Assembly (NCBI RefSeq): GCF_900109555.1
Contig: NZ_FNZV01000005.1
Coordinates: forward strand, 168,688 to 232,687
Length of the DNA: 64,000 nucleotides
Direction of reading: 5' to 3'
From: Pacificibacter marinus
GTDB lineage: Bacteria > Pseudomonadota > Alphaproteobacteria > Rhodobacterales > Rhodobacteraceae
Shown here one piece after another: positions 10,771-21,183 of this stretch (positions are counted from its first letter, which is position 1; each line of letters begins with the position of its first letter). The notes under the pieces were generated by a model. That model did no database searches. It worked only from the letters and a program-made list of their open reading frames with translations, and was not told where the DNA came from. The position numbers and the translations under genes were made by a program.

Positions 10771-11277
10771 ATGGCTCAGGCAAAACAAGAATTCGACTAC
10801 ACCCGCGCTGTGAAATACTTCTTGATGACAGACGTCATCGCTGGTTTTCGGATCGGTTTGCGGTATTTCTTTAGCCCCAAGGCAACGATCAACTACCCGC
10901 ACGAAAAGGGGCCTTTGTCCCCACGTTTTCGCGGCGAACATGCATTGCGTCGTTACCCTAATGGCGAAGAGCGCTGTATCGCGTGTAAATTGTGTGAGGC
11001 CGTGTGCCCTGCGCAAGCGATCACCATCGACGCGGAACCGCGCGATGACGGATCACGCCGCACAACGCGGTACGATATCGATATGACAAAATGCATCTAC
11101 TGCGGATTCTGCCAAGAAGCTTGCCCTGTGGATGCGATTGTTGAAGGCCCAAATTTCGAATTCGCAACGGAAACCCGCGAAGAGTTATTCTACGATAAAG
11201 AAAAGCTTTTGGACAACGGCGCACGTTGGGAAGCAGAAATTGCTCGCAACCTTGAATTGGATGCACCTTACCGATGA
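10771..11277 (+). CDS. nuoI: NADH-quinone oxidoreductase subunit I
   Basis: NuoI carries two [4Fe-4S] clusters (N6a and N6b) that lead electrons to NuoB. Both ferredoxin motifs are intact: [16 protein letters not shown] at about residue 70 and [16 protein letters not shown] at about 109. The length of 168 residues is normal for alphaproteobacteria. It starts 3 bases after the nuoH stop, and its end overlaps the next gene in an ATGA arrangement. Confidence 0.98.
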   Translation: MAQAKQEFDYTRAVKYFLMTDVIAGFRIGLRYFFSPKATINYPHEKGPLSPRFRGEHALRRYPNGEERCIACKLCEAVCPAQAITIDAEPRDDGSRRTTRYDIDMTKCIYCGFCQEACPVDAIVEGPNFEFATETREELFYDKEKLLDNGARWEAEIARNLELDAPYR

Positions 11278-11681
11278 CCGATTTTAAAAAGCTTTTCGAG
11301 GATATGACTGCCCAAGGCCAAAAGATGGCCGAAGCGTTTAACCCTGCGCTCAAAGATTTTGAGATGCCGGGCCTTGATCAGCTTTTTCCCACCCTGTCCA
11401 CTGAACAGTTGGACATGATGTGGGGTACAAAATTTAACCCCGAGGGTCTGGACGCCAAAACGCGTCTTCTCGTGGTTTTGGCCGGCCAAACGGTATTGGG
11501 CGCACAAGCCGAAGCACCGTTTAAAGCGACAGTGCGTAATGCACTAAAAGCTGGGGCCACAAAACAGCAGATCGGTGAAACGATCTATCAAATGTCGATG
11601 CTGGGCGGTTTGCCCGCAATGTCAAAGGCGCTTGGCTTCGTCACCGAAGTGTTCGCCGAAAAGCAGGAGGACAGTGCATGA
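11274..11681 (+). CDS. Carboxymuconolactone decarboxylase-like (AhpD-fold) protein
   Basis: The 135-residue protein contains the helical core of the CMD/AhpD fold: [20 protein letters not shown], then [18 protein letters not shown] and [10 protein letters not shown]. The redox pair CxxC of peroxidase-active members is absent, and there is no cysteine at all, so thiol chemistry is unlikely. It overlaps nuoI by four bases at the start and nuoJ by four at the end, so it is firmly embedded in the complex I operon. Its role there is unknown. Confidence 0.8.
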   Translation: MTDFKKLFEDMTAQGQKMAEAFNPALKDFEMPGLDQLFPTLSTEQLDMMWGTKFNPEGLDAKTRLLVVLAGQTVLGAQAEAPFKATVRNALKAGATKQQIGETIYQMSMLGGLPAMSKALGFVTEVFAEKQEDSA

Positions 11682-12292
11682 CTGTCGCGGATTACGCATT
11701 TTACCTTTTCGCCATTCTATTGGTGGCGTCGGGTCTGTTTACAGTGGTGGCGCGCAACCCCGTCCACTCTGTGCTCTGGCTCATTTTGACCTTTTTGTCC
11801 GCATCGGGACTTTTTGTCCTGCTTGGCGCTGAATTCGTCGCGATGCTGTTGATCATCGTTTACGTGGGCGCCGTGATGGTGCTTTTCCTCTTTGTGGTGA
11901 TGATGCTGGATGTCGATTTTGCAGAGTTGCGCGGCGGCATGGCGAAATTTATGCCCTTTGCTTTGCTGATCGGCGTTGTCGTCTTGATGCAGCTGAGCAT
12001 CGCATTTGGTGACTGGCATGTGGCCGAAGGCGTTAATGTTGCTGCCTCTCTCGGTGATATCCAAGGCACGGAAGTTCACAACACCGCCGCTTTGGGGCTG
12101 TTGATGTACGATGAATACCTGCTGTTGTTTCAACTTGCAGGTTTGGTTTTGCTGACGGCTATGATCGGCGCGATTGTTTTGACTTTGCGTCATAATCCAA
12201 ATGTGAAACGCCAAAACGTTATCGCCCAGATGCACCGCGATCCAGCCAAGGCGATGGAACTTAAAGACGTGAAATCGGGGCAGGGGCTTTAA
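11678..12292 (+). CDS. nuoJ: NADH-quinone oxidoreductase subunit J
   Basis: NuoJ is a membrane subunit of the proton-translocating arm (204 residues, about five transmembrane segments). The N-terminal [12 protein letters not shown] and the glutamate-bearing [33 protein letters not shown] helix region at about 48-75 are characteristic. It starts with an ATGA overlap on the previous gene. A hydrophilic basic tail follows the last helix. A 91-base gap separates it from nuoK. Confidence 0.97.
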   Translation: MTVADYAFYLFAILLVASGLFTVVARNPVHSVLWLILTFLSASGLFVLLGAEFVAMLLIIVYVGAVMVLFLFVVMMLDVDFAELRGGMAKFMPFALLIGVVVLMQLSIAFGDWHVAEGVNVAASLGDIQGTEVHNTAALGLLMYDEYLLLFQLAGLVLLTAMIGAIVLTLRHNPNVKRQNVIAQMHRDPAKAMELKDVKSGQGL

Positions 12293-12383
12293 GTCTCTGC
12301 GCAGATCCTAAAACCGACGGGCGGTCCGCTGCCCTGAACTGAAAAGCCGCCACAAAGGCGCGAAAAAAGAACTGAGGGACGAC

Positions 12384-12689
12384 ATGGTCGGACTTGAACA
12401 TTACCTAGCAGTCGCAGGAGCGCTGTTTGTCATCGGGATTTTCGGTCTCTTTTTGAACCGAAAGAACGTGATCATCATTTTGATGTCCGTTGAATTGATC
12501 CTGTTGTCGGTCAACATAAATCTCGTGGCCTTTTCATCCTTTTCGGGTGATCTGGTCGGGCAGATTTTCACCATGCTGGTCCTGACGGTTGCAGCAGCCG
12601 AGGCCGCGATTGGTCTGGCTATTCTCGTAGGCTTCTTCCGCAACCGCGGCACGATTGATGTTGAAGACATCAACGTGATGAAAGGGTAA
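12384..12689 (+). CDS. nuoK: NADH-quinone oxidoreductase subunit K
   Basis: This is a three-helix membrane subunit of 101 residues. It starts [17 protein letters not shown] and carries the two conserved membrane glutamates, in [11 protein letters not shown] and [12 protein letters not shown], that take part in the antiporter-like proton path. GAGGGA precedes the ATG at 12384. It lies 6 bases before nuoL. Confidence 0.98.
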   Translation: MVGLEHYLAVAGALFVIGIFGLFLNRKNVIIILMSVELILLSVNINLVAFSSFSGDLVGQIFTMLVLTVAAAEAAIGLAILVGFFRNRGTIDVEDINVMKG

Positions 12690-12695
12690 GGGCAC

Positions 12696-14828
12696 ATGGA
12701 AAAAATTATCCTCTTTGCCCCACTGTTGGGTGCTATTATTGGCGGCTTTGGCTGGCGGATCATTGGCGAAAAAAACGCACAGTATCTAACCACTGGGTTG
12801 TTGATGTTGGCGGCTTTGTTGTCGTGGGTTGTGTTTTTCACTTTTGATGGCACGATACAGCACGTTGAATTGTTCCGCTGGATTGAAAGCGGCGAGTTGT
12901 CCACAACTTGGGGCATTCGTGTCGACCGCTTGACTGCGATTATGTTCATTGTAATCAATACTGTATCTGCATTGGTTCACCTGTACTCTTTCGGTTACAT
13001 GGCGCATGACGAGAACTTCTCGGATGCTGAACCCTACCGCGCACGGTTCTTTGCCTACCTATCGTTCTTTACCTTCTCTATGCTGATGCTGGTGACCTCT
13101 GACAACTTGGTACAGATGTTCTTTGGTTGGGAAGGCGTGGGCGTTGCCTCGTACTTGCTGATTGGCTTCTACTTTAAAAAGCCATCTGCGGGTGCTGCGT
13201 CGATGAAAGCGTTCATCGTTAACCGTGTGGGTGACTTTGGGTTCGCGCTTGGTATCTTTGGCCTGTTCTACCTGACCGGCTCCATCGACATGGATGTGGT
13301 TTTTGCAAAAGCGCCTGAATTGGCGAACACACAGCTGCATTTCTTGTGGACTGAATGGAACGCGGCGAACTTGTTGGCATTCCTCTTGTTTGTCGGCGCG
13401 ATGGGTAAATCTGCTCAGCTCTTCTTACACACATGGTTGCCCGACGCGATGGAAGGCCCGACACCTGTGTCCGCCTTGATCCACGCCGCGACCATGGTGA
13501 CAGCGGGTGTGTTTTTGGTGGCACGCATGTCGCCTTTGTTCGAATACGCGCCACAAGCACAGACCTTTATTGTCTACATCGGTGCGTCCACAGCGTTCTT
13601 TGCCGCGACTGTCGGCTTGGTTCAAAACGACATCAAACGTGTGATCGCATACTCAACCTGTTCACAGCTTGGCTACATGTTTGTGGCTGTCGGTGTTGGC
13701 GCTTACGGTCCTGCGATGTTCCACCTTTTGACGCACGCTTTCTTTAAAGCGATGTTGTTCTTGGGCGCGGGGTCTGTGATCCACGCAATGCACCACGAAC
13801 AAGATATGCGCAACTACGGTGGACTGCGCAAAAAAATCCCGGCCACATACTGGGCGATGATGATCGGTACGTTGGCCATCACAGGTGTTGGTATTCCGTT
13901 CACACATCTGGGTTTTGCGGGCTTCTTTTCAAAAGATGCGATCATCGAAAGCGCTTATGCTTCTGGTGTTGGATATGCTTTCTGGATGCTGGTTATCGCG
14001 GCCTTGTTCACGTCGTTCTACTCATGGCGTTTGATTTTCTTGACCTTCTACGGTCAAGCGCGCGGCGACAAACATACGCATGATCACGCACATGAAAGCC
14101 CTAAAGTGATGCTGATCCCATTGGCTGTTTTGGCCTTGGGTGCGGTGTTCTCTGGTATGATTTGGTACGGGTCGTTCTTTGGTGATCACGACAAGCACAA
14201 TGAATTCTTTGGCATCCCAGCACATCACGCTGAAGCCGCAGAAGGGCATGGCACGGTTGAAGCACATGAAGATGTCGCAACGACGGATCATGGGGCAGCA
14301 ATTCTTGCAGAAGATCACGGGGCAGAACATGGCGCCGCTGCGGATCACGGTGTTGACATGATGGTGCTTGAAGCACCGCAGGGCGCGATCTTTGTTGCCG
14401 CTGACAACACGATCTTGGACGACGCGCACCACGTGCCGAACTGGGTGAAATTGTCACCGTTCATTGCTATGGTTATCGGCTTTATCACGGCTTGGGTGTT
14501 CTATATTCGCAAGCCAGATTTGCCGCGCAAATTGGCCGAAGATCAGCAACCTTTGTATCAGTTCTTGTTGAACAAATGGTACTTTGATGAGCTGTACAAC
14601 GCGATCTTTATAAAACCCACTTTGGCTTTGGGGCGGTTCTTGTGGCAGCGTGGCGATGTGAAAACCATCGACGGCGCTATCAACGGACTTGCCCTTGGCA
14701 TCGTTCCTTTCTTCACACGGCTTGCGGGTCGTTTGCAGTCTGGCTTTATCTTTACTTACGCATTCGCGATGGTTCTGGGGGTTGTCGTTTTGATCACCTG
14801 GATGACGATCGGCGGAGGGGCTCACTGA
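12696..14828 (+). CDS. nuoL: NADH-quinone oxidoreductase subunit L, with histidine-rich insert
   Basis: NuoL is the distal antiporter-like subunit with the long lateral helix. At 710 residues it is longer than the usual 610-ish of enterobacteria. Key motifs are [18 protein letters not shown] (about 140) and [20 protein letters not shown] (about 247). The extra length includes a hydrophilic His/Asp/Glu-rich region: [14 protein letters not shown] at about 456-470 and a second stretch rich in AEDHG and HHAE at about 508-552. The stop overlaps nuoM by one base. Confidence 0.97.
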   Translation: MEKIILFAPLLGAIIGGFGWRIIGEKNAQYLTTGLLMLAALLSWVVFFTFDGTIQHVELFRWIESGELSTTWGIRVDRLTAIMFIVINTVSALVHLYSFGYMAHDENFSDAEPYRARFFAYLSFFTFSMLMLVTSDNLVQMFFGWEGVGVASYLLIGFYFKKPSAGAASMKAFIVNRVGDFGFALGIFGLFYLTGSIDMDVVFAKAPELANTQLHFLWTEWNAANLLAFLLFVGAMGKSAQLFLHTWLPDAMEGPTPVSALIHAATMVTAGVFLVARMSPLFEYAPQAQTFIVYIGASTAFFAATVGLVQNDIKRVIAYSTCSQLGYMFVAVGVGAYGPAMFHLLTHAFFKAMLFLGAGSVIHAMHHEQDMRNYGGLRKKIPATYWAMMIGTLAITGVGIPFTHLGFAGFFSKDAIIESAYASGVGYAFWMLVIAALFTSFYSWRLIFLTFYGQARGDKHTHDHAHESPKVMLIPLAVLALGAVFSGMIWYGSFFGDHDKHNEFFGIPAHHAEAAEGHGTVEAHEDVATTDHGAAILAEDHGAEHGAAADHGVDMMVLEAPQGAIFVAADNTILDDAHHVPNWVKLSPFIAMVIGFITAWVFYIRKPDLPRKLAEDQQPLYQFLLNKWYFDELYNAIFIKPTLALGRFLWQRGDVKTIDGAINGLALGIVPFFTRLAGRLQSGFIFTYAFAMVLGVVVLITWMTIGGGAH

Positions 14829-16366
14829 TGGATTACGTCCTTTCCTTTATCACCTTCCTTCCGGCTGTAGCGGCCTTGGTTCTGACGCTGTTTTTGCGCG
14901 GGGACGACGAGGTGGCGCAACTCAACGCAAAACGGCTGGCGCTGTTTGCAACGGTGATCACATTCTTGGTGTCGCTGTTTGTTATTGCACAGTTTGACCC
15001 GTCAAACACAGGCTTCCAAATGGTCGAACAGGCCGATTGGATCATGGGTCTGCAGTACAAAATGGGCGTGGACGGGATTTCGGTTCTGTTCGTGATGCTC
15101 ACAACATTCCTTATGCCGCTGGTGATCTGGTCGACATGGGACATGAAAGTACGCGTTAAAGAATACATGATTGCGTTCTTGTTGCTTGAAACACTGATGC
15201 TCGGCGTGTTCTGTGCGCTTGACTTGATGTTGTTCTACGTCTTCTTTGAAGCTGGCCTGATCCCGATGTTCTTGATCATCGGCATCTGGGGCGGCGCGAA
15301 CCGCATCTATGCGTCGTTCAAATTCTTCCTCTACACGTTCTTTGGGTCTGTTCTTATGTTGGTCGCGATGATCGCGATGTACATGGATGCAGGCACGACA
15401 GACATCGTCGCATTGATGGCGCATGATTTCTCAACCGAGACCTTCAGCCTGCTTGGTATTCAAGTTGTTGGCGGATTGCAGATGCTTGCTTTCCTCGCCT
15501 TCTTCGCCTCATTCGCGGTGAAAATGCCGATGTGGCCTGTCCACACGTGGTTGCCAGACGCGCACGTTCAAGCGCCGACGGCTGGTTCAGTTGTGCTTGC
15601 TGCGATCTTGCTCAAAATGGGCGGCTACGGGTTCTTGCGCTTCTCGATCCCAATGTTCCCTGTGGCCTCGCACATGATGGCCGATATCATCCTTTGGATG
15701 TCTGCAATCGCGATTGTCTACACCTCGCTTGTTGCTCTGGTGCAAAGCGATATGAAAAAGCTTATCGCTTATTCATCCATCGCGCACATGGGGTATGTGA
15801 CGGCTGGTATTTTCTCGCTCAATCAACAAGGGGTTGATGGCGCGATCTTCCAAATGATCTCACACGGGTTTATTTCTGGCGCATTGTTCCTCAGCGTTGG
15901 TGTGATTTATGATCGGATGCACACCCGCGAAATTGATGCCTACGGTGGTCTTGTAAACCGGATGCCTGCCTATGCGCTTGTGTTTATGTTCTTCACCATG
16001 GCCAACGTCGGCCTTCCCGGCACCTCTGGTTTCGTTGGCGAATTCTTGACCTTGATGGGCATGTTCCAAGCCAACACTTGGGTGGCTATGATCGCGACAA
16101 CGGGTGTGATTTTCTCTGCCGCTTACGCTTTGTGGCTCTACCGCCGCGTTGTGTTGGGCGAGTTGATTAAAGAAAGCCTCAAGACAATCCAAGATCTCAC
16201 ACCGCGTGAAAAATGGATCATTGCGCCACTGGTTGCGATGACCTTGATCCTTGGGATTTATCCCGCATTGGTCACTGACCTCATTGGGCCCTCGGTCGAG
16301 GCGCTCTTGAACAACTATAACGCTGCATTGCCGACAGAAACTGTCGCCGCAGCCGTAACCCACTAA
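14828..16366 (+). CDS. nuoM: NADH-quinone oxidoreductase subunit M
   Basis: This is an antiporter-like membrane subunit of 512 residues. The start is the ATG at 14828, which overlaps the nuoL stop (TGATG); the longer open frame begins inside nuoL and is not used. Motifs include [27 protein letters not shown] helix around 134-155, [17 protein letters not shown] around 241 and the membrane lysines and histidines of the Mrp-type antiporter family. It is followed by nuoN after 12 bases. Confidence 0.97.
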   Translation: MDYVLSFITFLPAVAALVLTLFLRGDDEVAQLNAKRLALFATVITFLVSLFVIAQFDPSNTGFQMVEQADWIMGLQYKMGVDGISVLFVMLTTFLMPLVIWSTWDMKVRVKEYMIAFLLLETLMLGVFCALDLMLFYVFFEAGLIPMFLIIGIWGGANRIYASFKFFLYTFFGSVLMLVAMIAMYMDAGTTDIVALMAHDFSTETFSLLGIQVVGGLQMLAFLAFFASFAVKMPMWPVHTWLPDAHVQAPTAGSVVLAAILLKMGGYGFLRFSIPMFPVASHMMADIILWMSAIAIVYTSLVALVQSDMKKLIAYSSIAHMGYVTAGIFSLNQQGVDGAIFQMISHGFISGALFLSVGVIYDRMHTREIDAYGGLVNRMPAYALVFMFFTMANVGLPGTSGFVGEFLTLMGMFQANTWVAMIATTGVIFSAAYALWLYRRVVLGELIKESLKTIQDLTPREKWIIAPLVAMTLILGIYPALVTDLIGPSVEALLNNYNAALPTETVAAAVTH

Positions 16367-16378
16367 GGAGCCGCGATC

Positions 16379-17815
16379 ATGACTTCAGCTGATTTTTCGA
16401 TCGTCCTTCCAGAGTTCCTTCTGGCCGTTTATGCCCTCGCGGCGCTGCTTTTTGCTGTCTACACTGGCAAAGACAAAACTGCGGGGTTGATCACGTGGCT
16501 CACAGCGGGCGCTTTTGTTGTGGTCGCCGCGATCATCGCATCTCGCGTTGCCGGCGCGCAGACCGCGTTCAACGGTATGTTTGTTGACGATGCCTTTGCG
16601 CGCTTTGCCAAGATTGGCATTTTGCTGGCGGGGGCGACCGTTTTAGTGATGTCGCAAGACTACATGAAAAAGCTCGATCTGCTCAAATTTGAGTTCCCGA
16701 TCATCGTGGCTTTGTCGACCATCGGTATGATGGTTATGGTGTCTGCGGGTGATCTGATGGCGCTCTACATGGGGCTCGAACTGATGTCTCTGGCGCTCTA
16801 TGTGCTGGCTTCATTTCGCCGCGACTCTGTGCGGTCCTCAGAAGCTGGCCTGAAATACTTTGTGCTTGGGTCCTTGTCTTCTGGCCTTTTGCTTTACGGT
16901 GCATCGCTGACCTACGGTTTTGCAGGCACAACAAACTTTGCCGGTATCTTGGCTGTCGTAAAAGATGGCGCGCCTTTGGGGGTTTTGTTCGGCCTGGTGT
17001 TTATGATCACAGGCATGGCGTTTAAAGTGTCTGCCGTGCCTTTCCACATGTGGACGCCTGACGTTTACGAGGGCGCACCGACACCTGTCACAGCGTTCTT
17101 TGCAACAGCCCCTAAACTAGCTGCCATGGCATTGTTTGCCCGTGTTTTGCATGATGCATTTGGCGGTATTTCCAGCGATTGGTCACAGGTTGTGGCCTTG
17201 ATTGCAGTGGCATCTATGTTCCTTGGCGCCCTCGCAGGGATCGGCCAAACCAACATTAAACGTCTGATGGCTTACTCATCGATTTCCCACATGGGGTTCG
17301 CATTGATCGGTGTGGCGTCTGGTACTGTTGGCGGCGTTCAAGCGGCGCTGATCTATATGGCTATCTACATTGTTATGAACATCGGCACATTCGCCTTTAT
17401 CATGACGATGCAACGTGATGGTCAGCCTGTCACAAAAATCAAAGCCCTCAATGGCTACTGGAAAGTCAGCCCGCCCAAAGCTTTGGCTGTGTTGTTCTTG
17501 ATGTTCTCCATGGCGGGTGTGCCACCAATGGTTGGGTTCTTTGGTAAACTTGCAGTGCTGCAAGCTGCCGTTGCCGCCGACATGACATGGCTTGCGACAG
17601 CTGGTGTGGTCGCATCTGTGATCGGCGCATTCTACTATCTGCGTGTGGTCTACTACATCTTCTTTGGTAGCGATGTGGAACCTCTCGACAAAACCAAAGG
17701 CGGCGTGGCCAACTTTGTGGTCTTGATCGCTGGCGTGGTCATGCTGGTTGGTATCGTCAACCTGTTTGGTATCGATACATATGCAATGACAGCGGCTGAG
17801 GCCCTTGTCCGATAA
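16379..17815 (+). CDS. nuoN: NADH-quinone oxidoreductase subunit N
   Basis: This is the third antiporter-like subunit, 478 residues, adjacent to NuoK in the complex. [20 protein letters not shown] at about 222 and [15 protein letters not shown] at about 299 are diagnostic. GGAG at 16365-16368 precedes the ATG. It closes the complex I operon proper; its last 11 bases overlap the start of birA, so the metabolic genes behind it are probably read from the same message. Confidence 0.97.
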   Translation: MTSADFSIVLPEFLLAVYALAALLFAVYTGKDKTAGLITWLTAGAFVVVAAIIASRVAGAQTAFNGMFVDDAFARFAKIGILLAGATVLVMSQDYMKKLDLLKFEFPIIVALSTIGMMVMVSAGDLMALYMGLELMSLALYVLASFRRDSVRSSEAGLKYFVLGSLSSGLLLYGASLTYGFAGTTNFAGILAVVKDGAPLGVLFGLVFMITGMAFKVSAVPFHMWTPDVYEGAPTPVTAFFATAPKLAAMALFARVLHDAFGGISSDWSQVVALIAVASMFLGALAGIGQTNIKRLMAYSSISHMGFALIGVASGTVGGVQAALIYMAIYIVMNIGTFAFIMTMQRDGQPVTKIKALNGYWKVSPPKALAVLFLMFSMAGVPPMVGFFGKLAVLQAAVAADMTWLATAGVVASVIGAFYYLRVVYYIFFGSDVEPLDKTKGGVANFVVLIAGVVMLVGIVNLFGIDTYAMTAAEALVR

Positions 17816-18551
17816 TCCGCAAAACTGGCCTGATGGGGTAGGGCGCACAGTTCTGCTTCAAACGGACAGCACAATGAAAGAGGCCGCGCGTGTCGCGGCC
17901 TCCTCAGCATTCACGCAGTGGATTTTGACCTTGGATCAAACCGCGGGGCATGGTCGTCGTGGCCGCCCTTGGACTATGCCAAAAGGCAATTTTGCCGCTA
18001 CGCTTTTGATGTTCCCCAATGAACCACCTCAACAAATTGCTTTGCGATCTTTCGTCGCGTCTTTGGCGCTGTTCGATGCCGTTACAGAGGTGACAGGGCG
18101 TGCCGATGCTTTGGCGTTGAAGTGGCCCAATGATGTGTTGCTCAATGGCGGTAAGTTTGCGGGCATTTTGTTAGAACGTGGCGCAAATCATCTGTCCATC
18201 GGCATTGGTGCAAACCTTGCGGCCGCACCGATGGCATCTGATGTGGAACCTAGCCCCTTTCCCCCGGTGGCTTTGGTCGACGAGATGGGTACACGCGTGA
18301 CACCCGAAGCGTTTCTTGATGTGCTCGCACCTAACTATGCCAAATGGGAAACCCAGTTCACCACGTATGGATTTGAGCCTATTCGCACCGCTTGGCTTGC
18401 ACGGGCGGCTAAATTGGGTGAACCTATTCGAGCGCGCACCACAAAAGACGAACACTATGGCACGTTTGAGGATGTCGATAGCAACGGCAACCTTGTGCTG
18501 CGCCAGTCCAAGGGCACGCTTTCAATTCCCGCAGCAGAGGTCTTTTTCTAA
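17805..18551 (+). CDS. birA: Biotin--[acetyl-CoA-carboxylase] ligase
   Basis: BirA joins biotin to the acceptor lysine of biotin-dependent carboxylases. The core is intact: TDSTMKEA (substrate loop), [18 protein letters not shown] (the GRGRRG biotinyl-AMP loop variant) and [20 protein letters not shown]. The protein has about 248 residues and no N-terminal DNA-binding domain, so it is a ligase without repressor function. The TTG at 17805 is the only start that keeps the N-terminus; the next ATG (17874) falls inside the catalytic domain. It overlaps nuoN. Confidence 0.9.
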   Translation: MSDNPQNWPDGVGRTVLLQTDSTMKEAARVAASSAFTQWILTLDQTAGHGRRGRPWTMPKGNFAATLLMFPNEPPQQIALRSFVASLALFDAVTEVTGRADALALKWPNDVLLNGGKFAGILLERGANHLSIGIGANLAAAPMASDVEPSPFPPVALVDEMGTRVTPEAFLDVLAPNYAKWETQFTTYGFEPIRTAWLARAAKLGEPIRARTTKDEHYGTFEDVDSNGNLVLRQSKGTLSIPAAEVFF

Positions 18552-19330
18552 TGCTTCTATGTATCGACACAGGCAATACAAACACCGTGTTTTCCATTTG
18601 GGACGGCACTGATTTTATTGCCACATGGCGCACCTCGACCGAGGTTCAGCGCACAGCCGATCAGTATTATGTCTGGTTGTCGACCTTGATGAATTTTCAA
18701 AAGATCGAAGCCGATATCACCGAGGTGATCATCTCATCCACAGTGCCGCGCGTTGTATTCAACCTGCGTGTCTTTGCAAACAGATACTTTGATTGCAGAC
18801 CTTTGGTGGTTGGCAAGCCTGAGTGCCTTTTGCCGATAGACGCGCGCGTGGATGTGGGCACCATTGTGGGGCCAGACCGTTTGGTTAATTCGGCTGCTGC
18901 CTTTGACAAGTTCGGTGGCGATTTGATCGTTGTGGACTTTGGCACCGCCACCACATTTGATGTTGTGGCGCATGACGGTGCCTATGTGGGCGGGGTGATT
19001 TCGCCCGGTGTGAACACATCGCTGGAAAGTCTACACCTGAAAGCGGCCGCCTTGCCCCATGTGGATGTGACAATGCCTGACAAGGTGATCGGCACCAACA
19101 CTGTCGCTTGTATGCAATCCGGTGTATTCTGGGGGTATGTCGGCTTGATCCGTGAGACATGTAACAGGATCAAAGACGAATATGGCCGCCCCATGCGGGT
19201 GATTGCGACAGGCGGGCTTGCGCCGCTCTTCAATCAGGGCCACAAGCTCTTTGACGAATTCGATGAATTCCTAACCATTCATGGCCTCGTGGTCATCCAT
19301 CAATATAACAAGGACCAAGGCAACTTATGA
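18551..19330 (+). CDS. coaX: Type III pantothenate kinase
   Basis: CoaX phosphorylates pantothenate in the first step of coenzyme A synthesis. The 259 residues show the ASKHA-fold phosphate loops: IDTGNTNTVFSIWDG at the N-terminus and VDFGTATTFDVV near 126, plus GGVISPGVNTSLESL near 152 and IATGGLAPLF near 217. The start overlaps the birA stop by one base and the end overlaps the RNase J gene by four, so the three genes form one translational chain. Confidence 0.96.
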   Translation: MLLCIDTGNTNTVFSIWDGTDFIATWRTSTEVQRTADQYYVWLSTLMNFQKIEADITEVIISSTVPRVVFNLRVFANRYFDCRPLVVGKPECLLPIDARVDVGTIVGPDRLVNSAAAFDKFGGDLIVVDFGTATTFDVVAHDGAYVGGVISPGVNTSLESLHLKAAALPHVDVTMPDKVIGTNTVACMQSGVFWGYVGLIRETCNRIKDEYGRPMRVIATGGLAPLFNQGHKLFDEFDEFLTIHGLVVIHQYNKDQGNL

Positions 19331-20994
19331 GTACCAATCGTCTATTATACCTGCCGCTTGGCGGCGCTGGCGAAATCGGCATGAACTGCTACGTTTACGG
19401 CTACGGGCCCGTGGGCAAAGAGCGCTACATTGTTGTCGATCTTGGCGTGACATTCCCCGATATGGATGGCACCCCTGGCGTCGATCTGATTTTCGCAGAT
19501 ATCGCATGGCTGGAAGAGCGCAAAGACCGCATTGATGCGATCTACATCACCCACGCACACGAAGATCACGTGGGCGCAGTTGGCCACCTGTGGCCTCGTT
19601 TGGGCGCGCCTATTTATGCGCGTAAATTCACATCGCATCTGGCGCGTCTCAAGTTTGAAGAGCACGGCTTGGATGTGAAAAAAGTTATCACAGTGGGCGC
19701 GTGGCCTGAGCAGACCAAAACAGGTCCGTTCACGGTTGGCTTCTTGCCTGTGTCGCACTCGATCCCTGAAAGCTCTGCTTTGATCATCGACACGCCTGAG
19801 GGGCGCATCATTCACACGGGCGATTTCAAAGTCGACCGTACGCCTCTTGTAGGCGAAGCTTTTGACGACGATCTGTGGGCAGATGTGTCCAAAGACGGCG
19901 TGATCGCGCTTGTGTGCGATTCCACCAACGTGTTCAGCCCCAACGCTGGCCGGTCTGAGGCCGAAGTTGTCGAGCCGCTCACACAGTTGATGAAAGACCT
20001 GCCGGGTCTCGTTGCTGCGACGACATTTGCATCGAACGTCGCGCGCGTGAAAACACTGGCAGAAGCTGGCGTCAAAGCGGGCCGCTCTGTTGTGCTGATG
20101 GGCCGCGCGATGCGCCGTATGGTTACCGCTGGCATCGAGACTGGCGTGATCACAGATTTCCCAACAACTTTGCCACCAGACAAAGCCGGCGAAGTGCCAC
20201 GCGAAAACTTGTTGTTGTTGACGACTGGCTCGCAAGGCGAACGTCGCGCAGCCACAGCGCAATTGTCACGCGGCAAGTATCTGGGCATGAAATTGGTCGA
20301 AGGCGACACTGTCATCTTCTCGTCCAAAACCATCCCCGGCAACGAAAACTCCGTTAGCCGTATCGTCAACGCATTCTCTGAAATGGGCGTTGATGTGGTC
20401 ACGGATTCCGATGGCCTGTACCACGTGTCTGGCCACGCCAACCGCCCTGACATTGCGCATGTGCACAACGTTGTAAAACCCAATTTGGTCATTCCAATGC
20501 ACGGCGAACACCGTCACCTGCGCGCCCATGCCAAATTGGCCGAAGACAACGGTTACAAGGCAATCATCGCGCCGAATGGCACGGGGGTGAACCTTGCCGG
20601 TGGCAAGATCAAGGTTGTGGAATTTGTCGAAACTGGCCGCACGTATTTGGATGGCTCTGTTCAAATCGGCGCAATGGACGGTGTCGTGCGTGACCGTATT
20701 CGCATGGCTCTGAACGGTCTTGTAGTCACAACCGTGATCATCGAAGACAATGCGCCTTTGGGCGATTGCTGGTGCGAAATCAAAGGCCTGCCAGAAACTG
20801 GTCGTTCAAAAGCGCCGCTCGTGGATGTACTTGAAGAAGATCTCAACCAGTTCCTCATGCGCGCCAATAAGAAAACGATGGTGGATGATGATAAGATCGA
20901 AGAAGAGATGCGCCGCATCATTCGTCGTTCCACGCAAAATGAAATTGGCAAAAAGCCAGAAGTCCAAGTTGTGATTTCACGCCTGTCAAACTGA
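19327..20994 (+). CDS. rnj: Ribonuclease J
   Basis: RNase J is a metallo-beta-lactamase/beta-CASP ribonuclease with endo- and 5' exonuclease activity in mRNA decay and rRNA maturation. The zinc motif THAHEDHVGAVGHL is at about residue 77, further histidines occur in PVSHSIPES and HTGDFKVD, and the beta-CASP GSQGE and SGHANRPD elements follow at about 302 and 370. At 555 residues it is full length. The start overlaps coaX in an ATGA arrangement. A strong terminator follows. Confidence 0.93.
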   Translation: MSTNRLLYLPLGGAGEIGMNCYVYGYGPVGKERYIVVDLGVTFPDMDGTPGVDLIFADIAWLEERKDRIDAIYITHAHEDHVGAVGHLWPRLGAPIYARKFTSHLARLKFEEHGLDVKKVITVGAWPEQTKTGPFTVGFLPVSHSIPESSALIIDTPEGRIIHTGDFKVDRTPLVGEAFDDDLWADVSKDGVIALVCDSTNVFSPNAGRSEAEVVEPLTQLMKDLPGLVAATTFASNVARVKTLAEAGVKAGRSVVLMGRAMRRMVTAGIETGVITDFPTTLPPDKAGEVPRENLLLLTTGSQGERRAATAQLSRGKYLGMKLVEGDTVIFSSKTIPGNENSVSRIVNAFSEMGVDVVTDSDGLYHVSGHANRPDIAHVHNVVKPNLVIPMHGEHRHLRAHAKLAEDNGYKAIIAPNGTGVNLAGGKIKVVEFVETGRTYLDGSVQIGAMDGVVRDRIRMALNGLVVTTVIIEDNAPLGDCWCEIKGLPETGRSKAPLVDVLEEDLNQFLMRANKKTMVDDDKIEEEMRRIIRRSTQNEIGKKPEVQVVISRLSN

Positions 20995-21020
20995 TCATCG
21001 TTTAAAGGCAACAAATTTTG

Positions 21021-21052
21021 AATGGAGGCGGGGAAACCTGCCTCCATTTTTT
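21021..21052 (+). terminator. Intrinsic terminator of the nuo-birA-coaX-rnj transcript
   Basis: The arms aatggaggc (21021-21029) and gcctccatt (21040-21048) pair perfectly around a short loop and are followed directly by a run of six T (21047-21052). It sits 27 bases after the RNase J stop. Confidence 0.9.
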
Positions 21053-21113
21053 GTGCGCGGGGGCAAGCCATAATTTGATGATCGCGTCATAAATATAGTC
21101 AGGATGAAACGAC

Positions 21114-21141
21114 AAAGCCCGGCCAAATTGACCGGGCTTTT
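21114..21141. terminator. Hairpin between convergent genes, probable terminator of the helicase gene
   Basis: Arms aaagcccgg (21114-21122) and ccgggcttt (21132-21140) form a perfect nine-pair stem, with T-rich flanks on both sides. It lies downstream of the minus-strand helicase (end 21184) and after the plus-strand terminator, so it probably serves the minus strand and may work both ways. Confidence 0.7.
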
Positions 21142-21183
21142 GAAATTATTTTAAAGGTTCAAGCCAATGCTTGAGGCGGCGTT

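Noticed and set aside
14022..14457. Long minus-strand frames inside nuoL
   Set aside because: These mirror the His/Asp-rich codons of nuoL; no ribosome site or conserved content.
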